Assembly (NCBI GenBank): GCA_023447635.1
Contig: JAEXNA010000189.1
Span: forward strand, 1-45,282
DNA: 45,282 nucleotides
Direction of reading: 5' to 3'
Source of the DNA: Vulcanimicrobiota bacterium
Lineage (GTDB): Bacteria > Vulcanimicrobiota > Xenobia > Xenobiales > JADMJV01
A program made the position numbers and the translations under genes. Below the pieces are notes generated by a model, which searched no databases, was not told the DNA's origin, and saw only the letters and a list, made by a program, of their open reading frames with translations. Shown piece by piece: positions 1 to 8,246 of the stretch (positions are counted from its first letter, which is position 1; every line of letters begins with the position of its first letter).

Positions 1-105
1 GGCCATGGCCGCCAATTTGCTGGCCATGGCCCGACTTTTGCTGGCCATGGCCGCCCATTTGCTGGCCATGGCCCGACTTTTGCTGGCCATGGCCGCCCAT
101 TTGCT
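1..105. repeat. Five 21-bp tandem units with palindrome GGCCATGGCC
   Basis: Units begin at 1, 22, 43, 64 and 85. Each opens with the perfect 10-bp palindrome GGCCATGGCC followed by an 11-bp spacer. Two spacer types alternate: gccMatttgct in units 1, 3 and 5, and cgacttttgct in units 2 and 4, which gives a 42-bp higher-order repeat. The array stops at 106 (ggccggg) and may extend left beyond the window. Palindrome centres lie 21 bp apart, close to two helical turns, so all would face the same side of the DNA. The 21-bp unit is a multiple of three and the frame leading into the sulfotransferase is open through it, so a coding heptapeptide repeat is formally possible. Confidence 0.9.
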
Positions 106-156
106 GGCCGGGACCCTTCCGGGCTCGTGGCGATAGGCCCGCAGGGTGGGATAGGC

Positions 157-162
157 TATAAT
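157..162 (+). promoter_or_regulatory. Perfect TATAAT -10 element directly before a start codon
   Basis: TATAAT ends 6 nt before the ATG at 169, so a transcript starting about 7 nt downstream of the -10 would begin at or next to the start codon and be leaderless. No convincing -35 hexamer lies 17 nt upstream, and there is no Shine-Dalgarno sequence before the ATG, which fits the same idea. Activation from the palindrome array upstream is an inference. Confidence 0.45.
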
Positions 163-168
163 CATGCG

Positions 169-714
169 ATGTCGACGCTGGTTGTAGTGAGCGGGTTACC
201 TCGCTCGGGTACGTCGCTGATGATGTCCGCTTTGGAGGCGGGTGGGTTGCCCCTGGTCTACGATCAGACCCGGGCGCCCGACGTTCACAATCCCAACGGC
301 TATTTCGAGGACCCTCGAGTGCTCGAGTTAGAACGGGACGCCTCGTGGCTCAGCGGGCTCGAGGGGCACGGGGTCAAGATCCTGAGCCACCTGCTGCCGG
401 CGATTCCACCTACAGTTCCCGCGAAAGTGCTCCTGATGCGTCGTCCGCTTCCCCAAATCATGGCTTCTCAGGACGTGATGCTGGGACAACCGTCGGCTCC
501 GCCCGGGATGGGCCAACTGATCGCGAAAGATTTCGCCCGCAAGCTAGCCTGGTTGGAAGAGCAGCCCCATCTCGAGCACCTGGAAGTGTCCTATCCCGAA
601 CTGGTCGCTCAGCCTCTCGCCAGCTTCGCCAGAGTGCAGAGCTTTCTCGACCTTCCCCTCGACGTCGAGGCCATGGCCGCCACGGTCAATCCCGCGCTGC
701 ATCGCCAGCGTTAG
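169..714 (+). CDS. Sulfotransferase family protein
   Basis: The 181-residue product has the sulfotransferase 5'-phosphosulfate-binding loop SGLPRSGTSL at residues 8-17, right after the first beta-strand, and a later strand with the RRP...ASQ pattern (VLLMRRPLPQIMASQ) typical of the PAPS-dependent family that transfers sulfate to a hydroxyl or amine acceptor. It is short for the family but looks complete at both ends. The ATG at 169 was chosen because the P-loop then sits at the usual position. The frame stays open to the window edge (a GTG lies at 127), through the 21-bp repeats. Such sulfotransferases are often found near AP-superfamily phosphodiesterases, as here. The acceptor is unknown. 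Confidence 0.8.
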   Translation: MSTLVVVSGLPRSGTSLMMSALEAGGLPLVYDQTRAPDVHNPNGYFEDPRVLELERDASWLSGLEGHGVKILSHLLPAIPPTVPAKVLLMRRPLPQIMASQDVMLGQPSAPPGMGQLIAKDFARKLAWLEEQPHLEHLEVSYPELVAQPLASFARVQSFLDLPLDVEAMAATVNPALHRQR

Positions 715-788
715 AAGTCTCAGCCGAAGCTCTCGATTCGTCGATGCGCGGAAGATTGCGCTGATCGGGGAATCGGCCAATCTGGCCT

Positions 789-974
789 CTAGAGGTAGCC
801 CAGCCCTTTGAGTCGGGCTTCCAGTTGGGCTTTGTCCTCCTCGGAAAGCGGGGCCATCTCGCGCTCGAGCAGGTGGGTGACGAACTCTTCCAGGCTGGAA
901 TAGCCCAGCGCCAGAGCGTGCTTTTCTGCCCTACGATGGAGTTCTGAGTCGAGTTTTAGCTTCGGTCCGAACAT
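789..974 (-). CDS. Small ribbon-helix-helix-like protein
   Basis: This is a 61-residue protein. It starts with a basic beta-strand (KLKLDSEL), followed by two predicted helices (HRRAEKHALALGY and SLEEFVTHLLEREM), a layout like the RHH fold of MetJ/Arc-type DNA-binding proteins and antitoxins. It ends with an acidic linker and the tail KGLGYL. The ATG at 974 was chosen because the upstream extension to 1034 is Arg/Pro/Gly-rich and unlike folded protein. It is transcribed divergently from the membrane phosphodiesterase, 71 bp away, and converges on the sulfotransferase. A role as a local regulator is an inference. It could also be a non-DNA-binding helper of the phosphodiesterase. Confidence 0.65.
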   Translation of the reverse strand: MFGPKLKLDSELHRRAEKHALALGYSSLEEFVTHLLEREMAPLSEEDKAQLEARLKGLGYL

Positions 975-1045
975 AGGCCAGGCGTTCGTCCCGCCCACTG
1001 CCCTCCCTGGTCTCGACCGGCCTTTCCTCGGCAAGAGATTCCCCG

Positions 1046-2974
1046 TTGAGCGGGAAGCTCTCCCTTGTGATCGCCTACATCGGGCCCGGGCCCGGCCTCG
1101 CTCTCCAGGCCCCCCTGCTGGTCATGACGCTGGCGCTTCTGGCGGCTGTCTTAAGCTTGCTCAGCTTCCCCTTCCGCTACCTGCGCCGCCGCTTCCAGCA
1201 GGGCAAGCTTCGCCCCAAAGCCCACCGGGTCGTCGTGCTGGGCCTGGACGGGCTCGAGCCGACTCGGGTCGAACGGATGCTGGCCGAAGGGCGGCTTCCC
1301 AACCTGCAGGCGCTGCAACAAGAGGGCGGCTACCAGAGGCTGGGCACGACGCTGCCACCGCTCTCTCCGGTCGCCTGGTCCTCGTTCTCGACCGGCGTCA
1401 ACCCCGGCAAACACGGCATCTTCGGCTTTGTCGAACGCGACCGTGCCTACAACTTACGCCTGACCTCGGCTAGCATCGAGAACGGTCGGGGCCGCCTGGG
1501 ACCGCTACCCTTGCCCTGGAGCGTCGAGCGACCGGTTTACCAGCGCAAGAGCACCAGTTTCTGGAAGCTTCTGGGCCAGGCGGGAGTGCTGACTCATGTG
1601 CTGCGCGTCCCTATCACCTGGCCGCCCGAGAAGTTCGACGGCTTCCTGCTCTCGGCTATGGGCGCTCCCGACCTGATGGGAACCCAGGGCACCTACACGC
1701 TTTTCTCCACCCTCCCCAGGCCCACACCGCACGGCCAGTTCTCCCGACTCATAAAGGAGAACGACGTCCTCCGCGGAGCTATCACGGGACCCAGAAGCTC
1801 TACCGTCCCGTTCACCCTGGAAGGTGACCTTCTCCGGGTTGGACCGCACCAACTCGAAGTCTCCCGCGACGCCTCCACCCCATGGCTCCCCCTGAAGTTC
1901 GGACCCGCGCGGGGTCTGGCACAGTTCCTGAAGCTCGACGACGAGTCGCTCTATATGGCGCCGCTGCAGATCGACCCCGCTCGCCCCTCCACCCCCGTCT
2001 CCTGGCCTCCGCTCTTTTCCCTGACCCTGTCCCACCTACAGGGCCCCTTCGCCACCTGCGGCCTGGCCGAGGACACCGGAGCCCGCGAGGACGGGGTGCT
2101 CTCTGACGACGCCTTCTTGCAGCAGGCCTATCAACTGCACGAAGAGCGGCGGAAGCAGTTCCTCCACCTTCTGGAGCGCACCAGAAAGGGCTGCCTGGTC
2201 GCGGTCTTCGACGGCCCCGACCGGATCCAGCACATGTTCAGCGGCGACGGGCAAGAGCCCGTTCTCGAGGAGATGTACGAGCGGATGGACCGCCTGGTGG
2301 GCGAGGCCCGCGCCAGGATTCAGGACGACGAGGTCCTGCTCGTGCTCTCCGACCACGGCTTCAAGCCCCTGCACACGCTGGTCGACGTCAACGCCTGGCT
2401 GCAGCAGAACAGCTATCTCCAAGCGAGCGCCCACGAGGTCGACTTCGCGCAGAGCCGCGCCTTCGTCTACAACCTCTCCGGGGTGCGCCTGAACCTCCAG
2501 GGCCGAGAGAGCCAGGGCACCGTAGCCAAAGAGCAAGCCCCCCACCTCCTCCAAGAGATCCGCGACGCGCTCCTCCAACTCCAGCATGACGGACAGCCCG
2601 TGTTCGCGGACGTCTTCCTCTCCACCACCGCCTACCAGGGGCCCTACATCGAGCGAGCCCCCGACCTGGTGCTAGGCTTCGCCCCCGGCTTCGGAATCTT
2701 CAAAGACGCCACCCGCGGCAACGTCTCCCCTCAGGTCTTCCACCCTAACGCCTCGTCCTGGTCCGGCGACCACGGCTTCCACCCCGACTCCGTCCCCGGA
2801 GTCCTCTTTTGCAACCGCCCTCTTCGAAGCGACGCCCGCATCACAGATCTCGCCGCCACGGTCTTGGACCTGCACGGGCTCCCACGTCCACCCTGGATGG
2901 ACGGCGTCAGCCTGCTACCAGAAGGGGCGGCCGCCCCCGTCGGGCGAGGGGTCGACTCCGTAGAGCTTCAGTAA
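1046..2974 (+). CDS. Membrane-anchored AP-superfamily phosphodiesterase/nucleotide pyrophosphatase
   Basis: The 642-residue product opens with a hydrophobic segment (about residues 7-45) followed by RYLRRR, which should anchor it with the enzyme domain attached. The catalytic domain shows the alkaline phosphatase superfamily pattern: first metal Asp in VVLGLDGLEP (D68), nucleophile region SPVAWSSFSTG (107-117) followed by NPGKHGIFGF, and the late metal site LSDHGF. The family hydrolyses phosphodiesters or phosphonates with two metal ions. The start is uncertain: TTG 1046 gives the longest form, but GTG 1067 (IAYIGPGPG) matches how related proteins begin. The last 60 bp overlap the 3' end of the convergent paralogue. 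The substrate is unknown. Confidence 0.85.
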   Translation: MSGKLSLVIAYIGPGPGLALQAPLLVMTLALLAAVLSLLSFPFRYLRRRFQQGKLRPKAHRVVVLGLDGLEPTRVERMLAEGRLPNLQALQQEGGYQRLGTTLPPLSPVAWSSFSTGVNPGKHGIFGFVERDRAYNLRLTSASIENGRGRLGPLPLPWSVERPVYQRKSTSFWKLLGQAGVLTHVLRVPITWPPEKFDGFLLSAMGAPDLMGTQGTYTLFSTLPRPTPHGQFSRLIKENDVLRGAITGPRSSTVPFTLEGDLLRVGPHQLEVSRDASTPWLPLKFGPARGLAQFLKLDDESLYMAPLQIDPARPSTPVSWPPLFSLTLSHLQGPFATCGLAEDTGAREDGVLSDDAFLQQAYQLHEERRKQFLHLLERTRKGCLVAVFDGPDRIQHMFSGDGQEPVLEEMYERMDRLVGEARARIQDDEVLLVLSDHGFKPLHTLVDVNAWLQQNSYLQASAHEVDFAQSRAFVYNLSGVRLNLQGRESQGTVAKEQAPHLLQEIRDALLQLQHDGQPVFADVFLSTTAYQGPYIERAPDLVLGFAPGFGIFKDATRGNVSPQVFHPNASSWSGDHGFHPDSVPGVLFCNRPLRSDARITDLAATVLDLHGLPRPPWMDGVSLLPEGAAAPVGRGVDSVELQ

Positions 2975-4753
2975 GGACGGCGCCAGATCGCGCAGGTGGA
3001 CCGAAGTCGAAGTCACCTTCCGGTTGCTCAACAGCACTCCGGGCACCAGATCGGGTGAGATCAGGTGATCGCCGCTCCAAGCCTGCAAGTTGTCGGCCAG
3101 CACCTGGTCGCTGGAGTCGCCCAGCGCGGTCTCCCAGGACGCGCGATAGCCCCGCGCATAGCCCACCAGCATATCCGGACACTGAGCCCGCAACGAAGGG
3201 TCGTCGGGGGGAGCCAGAATCTCCGCCTTCGCCACCACCAGCGCCCCCGTCTTCGGGTCCCGCACCCGCAGCAGTTTCGCCGCCAGACCCTCCAACAGCG
3301 CCGCGCGATCCCCCTCGGCAACCACCCCCTGCGCCTCCCGCCCCGCCAGGTTCAGATACAGCCCGTTGAAGCCCACGCCGTAGACCGTGGTGGCCTTCCA
3401 GTCGAGCCCGGCCAGAGCTGAACCCTCCCCCTGCTGGTAGCCTTCGGAACGCAGCCAGGCGTTCAGGTTGAAGGAGCGACGGAACGGCGCGAACCCGTGG
3501 TCGGACAGCGCGACCACGGTGGTGTCGCCCGGCACCGCCTCCAGCGCCTGGCCCAGGAACGCGTCGGCCAACTTGTAAGAGTCGAGGATCACGCTCTTGT
3601 AGCGCTCGGCCCTTTTGGACGAATAGCCCGGATGCTGAGGGTCGATGGTATTCCAGTAAAGGTGGGACAAGATGTCGGTCGAGGAGACATAGAAGAAGAA
3701 CAGGCCCTGGTCAAAGCGCGCCAGTTCGGCCGAGAACAGGCGCTTCCGCTCGTCCACCACCAGGGCGTTCTGCTTCAGGAAATCGTCGTCGTCGAACAGA
3801 CCGTCCAGCAAGGCGGCCGTCTCTTCCGGCATCCCCTGGGTGTAAAAACGCCCACACTCCTGGCAGAGCAGTTCCGCGTAGTTCGAGGGATAGCTCACCG
3901 GAACGGCGGGGTTCCCAGGGTCGATATTGAGCGGGCTTACGTAGAGCGCGAACGGCTGCAGGCTTTTCAGATAGACGCGCACCATCCCCGGGGCGCTAGG
4001 GAACCGCACGGGGATCCAGGGGCTCCACTCGCCTGACTTCAGCAGCGATCTCTCCTCCCCGATCTCGACCAGCGCCGCCTGACCATCGACGGCCACTTCG
4101 AACGGCAGCGACTCGGCGACCTCTGCCACAGAAGGTCCCACCAGGGACGCCTTGACCACCCCGTCCCGAACCTCTACCTGAACCCGTCGGCCTCCGGAAG
4201 GGGAGGGGAAGGCAGCCGCAGGTGGAGCGTCCGTGTAGAAACTGTAGGTGCCGTAGGTGCCCTCCAGGTCGGGCGTGCCCATGTCGGTGAGGTAGGTTCC
4301 GGAGTGTTCCAGGGCGGGAAAATTGGCGGGCAGTTTGACCAGTCTGGCGGGGACTCCAGCCTCTTCCAGGTAGCGCCAGAACGGAGCGCCCTCGCGCATC
4401 ATCCGCGAGACGCCGTCCTCGACCGCGTTCAGCGAGGGGATGGCGCGCAGCGTCTTCGGATCGCGATGGACGAAGTCGAACACGCCGTGCCCGCGCGGGT
4501 CGCGCCCCGTAATAAAGGTCGACCAGGCGACCGGGCTCTGCGGAGGGTCGGTCGTGGCTAACTCCAGGAAGCTCCCCTCGCTGGCCAGACGGGCAAAGTT
4601 GGGCATCTCGCCCTGCGCCATGAACTGGCGCAGCAGCGTCGGATCCATCCCGTCAAACCCCAGCACCAGCGTACGCGGCGCCTTGCCCGGACCGCGACAG
4701 CCCAGGCCGAGCAGCAGAACGACCGACAAGGCCAGCAGGGCAAAGCGTTTCAC
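2915..4753 (-). CDS. AP-superfamily phosphodiesterase, probable lipoprotein
   Basis: This 612-residue paralogue of the upstream phosphodiesterase has an export signal instead of a membrane stem: MKRF, a hydrophobic core and GLGC at 16-19, a slightly degenerate lipobox, predicting a lipid-modified Cys19. The catalytic pattern is intact: LVLGFDGMDP (Asp34), SPVAWSTFITG with DPRGHGVFDF after it, and LSDHGF. Domain order and length match the family. It faces the ATPase operon across a short divergent gap and its 3' end runs 60 bp into the convergent paralogue. The pair places one enzyme on an inner-membrane stem and one on a lipid anchor, probably both extracytoplasmic. The substrate cannot be read from sequence. 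Confidence 0.85.
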   Translation of the reverse strand: MKRFALLALSVVLLLGLGCRGPGKAPRTLVLGFDGMDPTLLRQFMAQGEMPNFARLASEGSFLELATTDPPQSPVAWSTFITGRDPRGHGVFDFVHRDPKTLRAIPSLNAVEDGVSRMMREGAPFWRYLEEAGVPARLVKLPANFPALEHSGTYLTDMGTPDLEGTYGTYSFYTDAPPAAAFPSPSGGRRVQVEVRDGVVKASLVGPSVAEVAESLPFEVAVDGQAALVEIGEERSLLKSGEWSPWIPVRFPSAPGMVRVYLKSLQPFALYVSPLNIDPGNPAVPVSYPSNYAELLCQECGRFYTQGMPEETAALLDGLFDDDDFLKQNALVVDERKRLFSAELARFDQGLFFFYVSSTDILSHLYWNTIDPQHPGYSSKRAERYKSVILDSYKLADAFLGQALEAVPGDTTVVALSDHGFAPFRRSFNLNAWLRSEGYQQGEGSALAGLDWKATTVYGVGFNGLYLNLAGREAQGVVAEGDRAALLEGLAAKLLRVRDPKTGALVVAKAEILAPPDDPSLRAQCPDMLVGYARGYRASWETALGDSSDQVLADNLQAWSGDHLISPDLVPGVLLSNRKVTSTSVHLRDLAPSLLKLYGVDPSPDGGGRPFW

Positions 4754-4831
4754 CTGAGCAGGTTCCGCCCGCGACCCCTAGGGTCCTTGACCGGGCCGGG
4801 CGAACGAACACCCGAGTATGGGAGACACGGT

Positions 4832-5563
4832 TTGAGCTACTTGCGCAGCGCCTCGGTCAACGCCCCCGTCGACGCCGAAGGCGAGGGCTATCCGTTCGAC
4901 GTACCCGCGATTCGCGGTCTGGGCCGGCTAGAGTTGGACCCCCGCGTGACCTTTCTGGTGGGAGAGAACGGTAGCGGGAAGTCGACCCTGCTCTCGGCGC
5001 TGGCGCTGGCTGCGGGCTATCCTCCGCAGGGCGGGTCGCGCAATCTCAACGACTGGGACGACGAGCCCGAAGCGAGGGTGCTGGCCCGGGCGCTGCGTCT
5101 GGTGCGCTCGCCCGAACGCGAGCCCGACGGCTTTTACCTGCGCGCCGAAAGCTACTTCAACGTGGCCCGCGAACTCGAAGAGATCAACGGCCGCTTCATC
5201 ATGCAGAGGGCCTACGGCGGAGTGCCGGGCGAGATGTCGCACGGCGAAGCGTTCCTGAACCTGGCCTCGCACCGCTTCCGCGACGGCGGGCTGTTCTTCC
5301 TCGACGAGCCCGAAGCGCCGCTCTCTCCGCAGCGCCAACTGGCCTTGCTTAGCCTGATCGACGAACTGGTGTTGTGCGGGTCGCAGCTGATCATCTCGAC
5401 CCACTCTCCGATCCTGATGGCCTACCCTCGTTCGACCCTGTACTACCTGAGCGACGACGGCGTCGAAAAGCGGGACTACCGCGACACCGACCATTTTCAA
5501 CTGACGCGCGATTTCTGCAACCATCCCGAGCGCTACTTGCGCCACCTGACGGAAGAGCCGTGA
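4832..5563 (+). CDS. AAA/ABC-type ATPase (COG3910-like)
   Basis: The 243-residue soluble ATPase is of the small SMC/ABC-like kind. Walker A is GENGSGKST at residues 44-52, a shortened signature region is EMSHGEAF, Walker B is LFFLDEPE (154-161), and the switch His is in ISTHSP (H191). The TTG at 4832 was chosen because GGAGA lies 6 nt before it; the open frame extends back to 4787. It is the first gene of an operon and overlaps the next by 4 bp (GTGA). There is no transmembrane segment or substrate domain, so it is not obviously half of a transporter, though the following membrane protein could be a partner. The function is unassigned. Confidence 0.8.
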   Translation: MSYLRSASVNAPVDAEGEGYPFDVPAIRGLGRLELDPRVTFLVGENGSGKSTLLSALALAAGYPPQGGSRNLNDWDDEPEARVLARALRLVRSPEREPDGFYLRAESYFNVARELEEINGRFIMQRAYGGVPGEMSHGEAFLNLASHRFRDGGLFFLDEPEAPLSPQRQLALLSLIDELVLCGSQLIISTHSPILMAYPRSTLYYLSDDGVEKRDYRDTDHFQLTRDFCNHPERYLRHLTEEP

Positions 5564-6291
5564 TCGCCCTCGCGGTGGGCCTGTTCCTGGCTGTCGCCTG
5601 GTGGGCCCTGATGCGGGTCCCTCGCTTCGGCGCGCCCTTTCGGGCGGCGCTGGGACGCATGACGGGACACATGCTCGAAGTGCTGATGTACGGCGCCCAC
5701 CCCGGTGTGCTGCTGCGCGCCCTCGGAGCGCTGGGGCGGGCCTGTTTTCGACTGTCCCTGGCGCTGCTCGTGCCCTCGCTGCTTTTCACTCCGTTTTTGA
5801 TCTTGGGCGTCTCTCTGGTTCTGGCCACCACGGCATATCGGCCCTTTTCGGTGGGTGATCCGGTGCTGGTGCGGTTGGTGGGAGGGGGAGAGGATTGGAG
5901 CCTTCGGCCGGATCCCGGGTTCCGGGTCGAGGTCGAGCGGTTCCGCCGCCCCGGCACGGGAGAGTTGTACTGGCGCCTCGCGCCGCTGAAGGCCGGGGAG
6001 CTGCACCTGGCCTTTGAGGGGAAGGGCAGGGTGGAGGGGAAGAGCATCTTCGTAGGGGACGGCGGTCTGCTTAACCAGGCTCGTTACCCTCTGGGTTGGA
6101 GATGGCTGCTCTCGCCCTGGGAGGCGCCTCTGTCGGGCGGGCTAGAGACTATCGCGGTCGAGTACCCTTCGCGGGTTTCAAGTTTGGGGGGCCGGACTTT
6201 CGCCTGGTGGATACCGATTTTATTGGCGTTTTTCATGGGCTCCTGGCTGCTCGCCTTTGTCGCTCCAGGAAACGAGGTCAGGCGACGATAA
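5560..6291 (+). CDS. Integral membrane protein of unknown function
   Basis: The 243-residue protein starts at GTG 5560, which overlaps the TGA of the ATPase (GTGA) and follows GGAAGAG. It has an N-terminal hydrophobic helix (about 1-20), a second hydrophobic stretch (about 60-95), a beta-rich, charged central domain (about 100-205) and a C-terminal helix (WWIPILLAFFMGSWLLAFV) with a basic tail. I do not recognise the family. Translational coupling to the ATPase suggests the two act together. The dipeptide epimerase starts 11 bp after its stop. Confidence 0.7.
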   Translation: MIALAVGLFLAVAWWALMRVPRFGAPFRAALGRMTGHMLEVLMYGAHPGVLLRALGALGRACFRLSLALLVPSLLFTPFLILGVSLVLATTAYRPFSVGDPVLVRLVGGGEDWSLRPDPGFRVEVERFRRPGTGELYWRLAPLKAGELHLAFEGKGRVEGKSIFVGDGGLLNQARYPLGWRWLLSPWEAPLSGGLETIAVEYPSRVSSLGGRTFAWWIPILLAFFMGSWLLAFVAPGNEVRRR

Positions 6292-6302
6292 ATCGGCTGG
6301 CT

Positions 6303-7424
6303 ATGAAAATCGTCTCTTACAAGCTGTACGAAACGGTCGTCCACTGCCGTCGCCCGTTCAAGATCGCCACCGGGATTCAGGACGCATGCCGATCCTTGAT
6401 CCTGGAGTTGACGGGTTCGAACGGAGCCAGAGCTTACGGCGAGGCGGTGCCGATCCCGCTGCTCACCGACGAGACGATCGAGGGCTGCAAGCAGACCCTG
6501 GTCGAACTGCTGCTGCCGCTGCTGCACCATCGCGACGCCTGGGCTCTGCGCGACATCCACAGCGACATGCTGAAGCTGACCCGAGCCAAGACCGCCCGCT
6601 GCGCCATCGACCTGGCTCTGCACAATCTGCAGGCGCAGGCGATGGGAGTGTCGCTGGCTCGCCGTTTGGGCACCTCGGGGTCGCGGGTCGAGACCGACTA
6701 CAGCATCGGCATCGAGACGCTCGAGGATACGCTGGGGCTGGTGCACGAGATTCTGGGTCGAGGCTACCGTCGCATCAAGGTCAAGGTCGGAAGCTCGGTC
6801 GAGGGCGATATCGAGACGGTGCGCCGGATCAGCGAGGTGCTGCCCGAAGGTGTGATGCTGCGGCTCGACGCCAACTGCGGCTGGGACCGTCTGGGCGCGG
6901 TCAAGGCGCTGCAGACGATGGAAGAGCACGGCTGCCCGGTGGAACTCGTGGAGCAGCCCACGGCCCGCGAGGATTTCGAGGGGCTGCGCTTCGTGCGCGA
7001 GCGCGTCGGTTTCCCGATCGCCGCCGACGAGTCGGTGCAGACGATCCACGACGCGCGCCAACTGCTGCAAGACGGCTGCGTGGATATCCTGAACATCAAG
7101 CTGATGAAGTCGGGCGGCCTCTTGCCCGCTATGGAGATCGCTTCGATGGCTCGCGCTTTCGGCTGTCGCCTGATGGTGGGAGGGATGGTCGGGGAGAGCT
7201 TCCTGGGCGTGCAGGCCGCCGCCGCGCTGGCCGCGCTGTACGGATTCGAGTACGCTGACCTGGACGCGGACATCTTACTGCGCGACACGCCGTTCGACGG
7301 CCACGAGCCCGGCGGGGCGCCGCTGGCTAGCGAGGGTCCCTATCGCCACTGGCAACCCACGCCCGAGCCCGAAGTCCCCGCCCTGACCTCCGCCGCCGTG
7401 CTGGTAGAGGAGTGGACCGCTTAG
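6303..7424 (+). CDS. Dipeptide epimerase (L-Ala-D/L-Glu epimerase family)
   Basis: The 373-residue enolase-superfamily enzyme is of the muconate-lactonising subgroup. The barrel residues are in place: the KxK pair IKVKVG (K159, K161), metal ligands in RLDAN (D189), ELVEQP (E217) and ADES (D242), and the opposite-face Lys in IKLMKSGG (K266). Two acid-base lysines on opposite faces fit racemisation or epimerisation, and the spacing matches the characterised Ala-Glu epimerases of murein peptide recycling. The ATG at 6303 gives the usual N-terminus (MKIVSYKLYE). No good Shine-Dalgarno is visible, so coupling to the upstream membrane protein is likely. The exact dipeptide specificity is not determinable. 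Confidence 0.88.
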   Translation: MKIVSYKLYETVVHCRRPFKIATGIQDACRSLILELTGSNGARAYGEAVPIPLLTDETIEGCKQTLVELLLPLLHHRDAWALRDIHSDMLKLTRAKTARCAIDLALHNLQAQAMGVSLARRLGTSGSRVETDYSIGIETLEDTLGLVHEILGRGYRRIKVKVGSSVEGDIETVRRISEVLPEGVMLRLDANCGWDRLGAVKALQTMEEHGCPVELVEQPTAREDFEGLRFVRERVGFPIAADESVQTIHDARQLLQDGCVDILNIKLMKSGGLLPAMEIASMARAFGCRLMVGGMVGESFLGVQAAAALAALYGFEYADLDADILLRDTPFDGHEPGGAPLASEGPYRHWQPTPEPEVPALTSAAVLVEEWTA

Positions 7425-7483
7425 GGTCCTGTGGATCCGGGGAGGGAGGGGGACCAGGGCCGGGGGAGCGAAATCTCTTCGGT

Positions 7484-8218
7484 ATGGGTTCGCGCTCACG
7501 CCCGCAAGATACCTCGACTGACGCCTGGGAGTTCCAACTCGCCTGCTATCGCTCCATGACCGGAGCGACGCGGGCGGCACAACTGGTCTCGCTGGCGTCT
7601 TTGACCGTGGGATTTGCCAGGAGCAGAGAGCCTGGGGACGGAGGAGTTGCGATATTGTCTGCACGCACGTTCGAGGGGCTTCTGTCGGATGTCTTCTCCG
7701 CCCTCGAGGACTGCCAGGTCCCCGCTATGGTGGTCGGCTCGTTCGCTAGCACCTATCACGGGATCCCCCGCAGCACCCAGGACCTCGACGTTGTTGTCGA
7801 ACTCGACGCCTCTCAGCTAGAGAAGCTTCTCCTTCGCTGGACGGAGAAGCGGTACTACGTTGGAGAAGAAGCAGCCAGAGAGGCCGTCCGCCAGCGGACC
7901 CAGTTCAACCTGATCGATCCCCTCAGCGGGTGGAAAGTCGATTTCATCCTGCGCAAAGAGCGAGAGTTCAGCCGCGCTGAGTTCGCCCGCCGCCAACCCG
8001 CCGAGCTTCAGGGCCAGGAGATCCAACTGGCCACAGCAGAGGACACGATCATCGCCAAGCTGATGTGGGCGAAGGACTCCCATTCCGAGCGACAGCTTCG
8101 AGACGTCGCCGGTATTCTCGACGTCAGCGCAGAGTCGCTCGACCATGCCTACTTGCAAGACTGGGTGAAGACGCTGGGGCTCGAGAGCCTGCTGGACAGG
8201 GCCCGCGGACCCTGGTAG
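7484..8218 (+). CDS. Nucleotidyltransferase fused in frame to small upstream partner
   Basis: The C-terminal 187 residues, from TTG 7655, form a pol-beta-type nucleotidyltransferase of the AbiEii/MNT kind: VVGSFASTYHG with GS at 28-29 of that segment and the metal pair DLDVVV (D43, D45). TTG 7655 is preceded by a textbook GGAGGAG at 7640-7646, so this enzyme is probably translated on its own. Upstream, with no stop between, residues from ATG 7484 (QDTSTDAWEFQLACYRSM...) resemble the small DTSPEAxxxQ protein normally encoded as a separate gene before such enzymes, here shortened and read in frame. A toxin-antitoxin or related regulatory role is inferred from the family. Confidence 0.75.
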   Translation: MGSRSRPQDTSTDAWEFQLACYRSMTGATRAAQLVSLASLTVGFARSREPGDGGVAILSARTFEGLLSDVFSALEDCQVPAMVVGSFASTYHGIPRSTQDLDVVVELDASQLEKLLLRWTEKRYYVGEEAAREAVRQRTQFNLIDPLSGWKVDFILRKEREFSRAEFARRQPAELQGQEIQLATAEDTIIAKLMWAKDSHSERQLRDVAGILDVSAESLDHAYLQDWVKTLGLESLLDRARGPW

Positions 8219-8246
8219 GGCCGCCTCTAGAACCCTGCAGGGACCA

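Noticed and set aside
2036..2587. Long antisense frames inside GC-rich genes here and elsewhere
   Set aside because: They mirror the codon bias of the real gene on the other strand and carry no motif.
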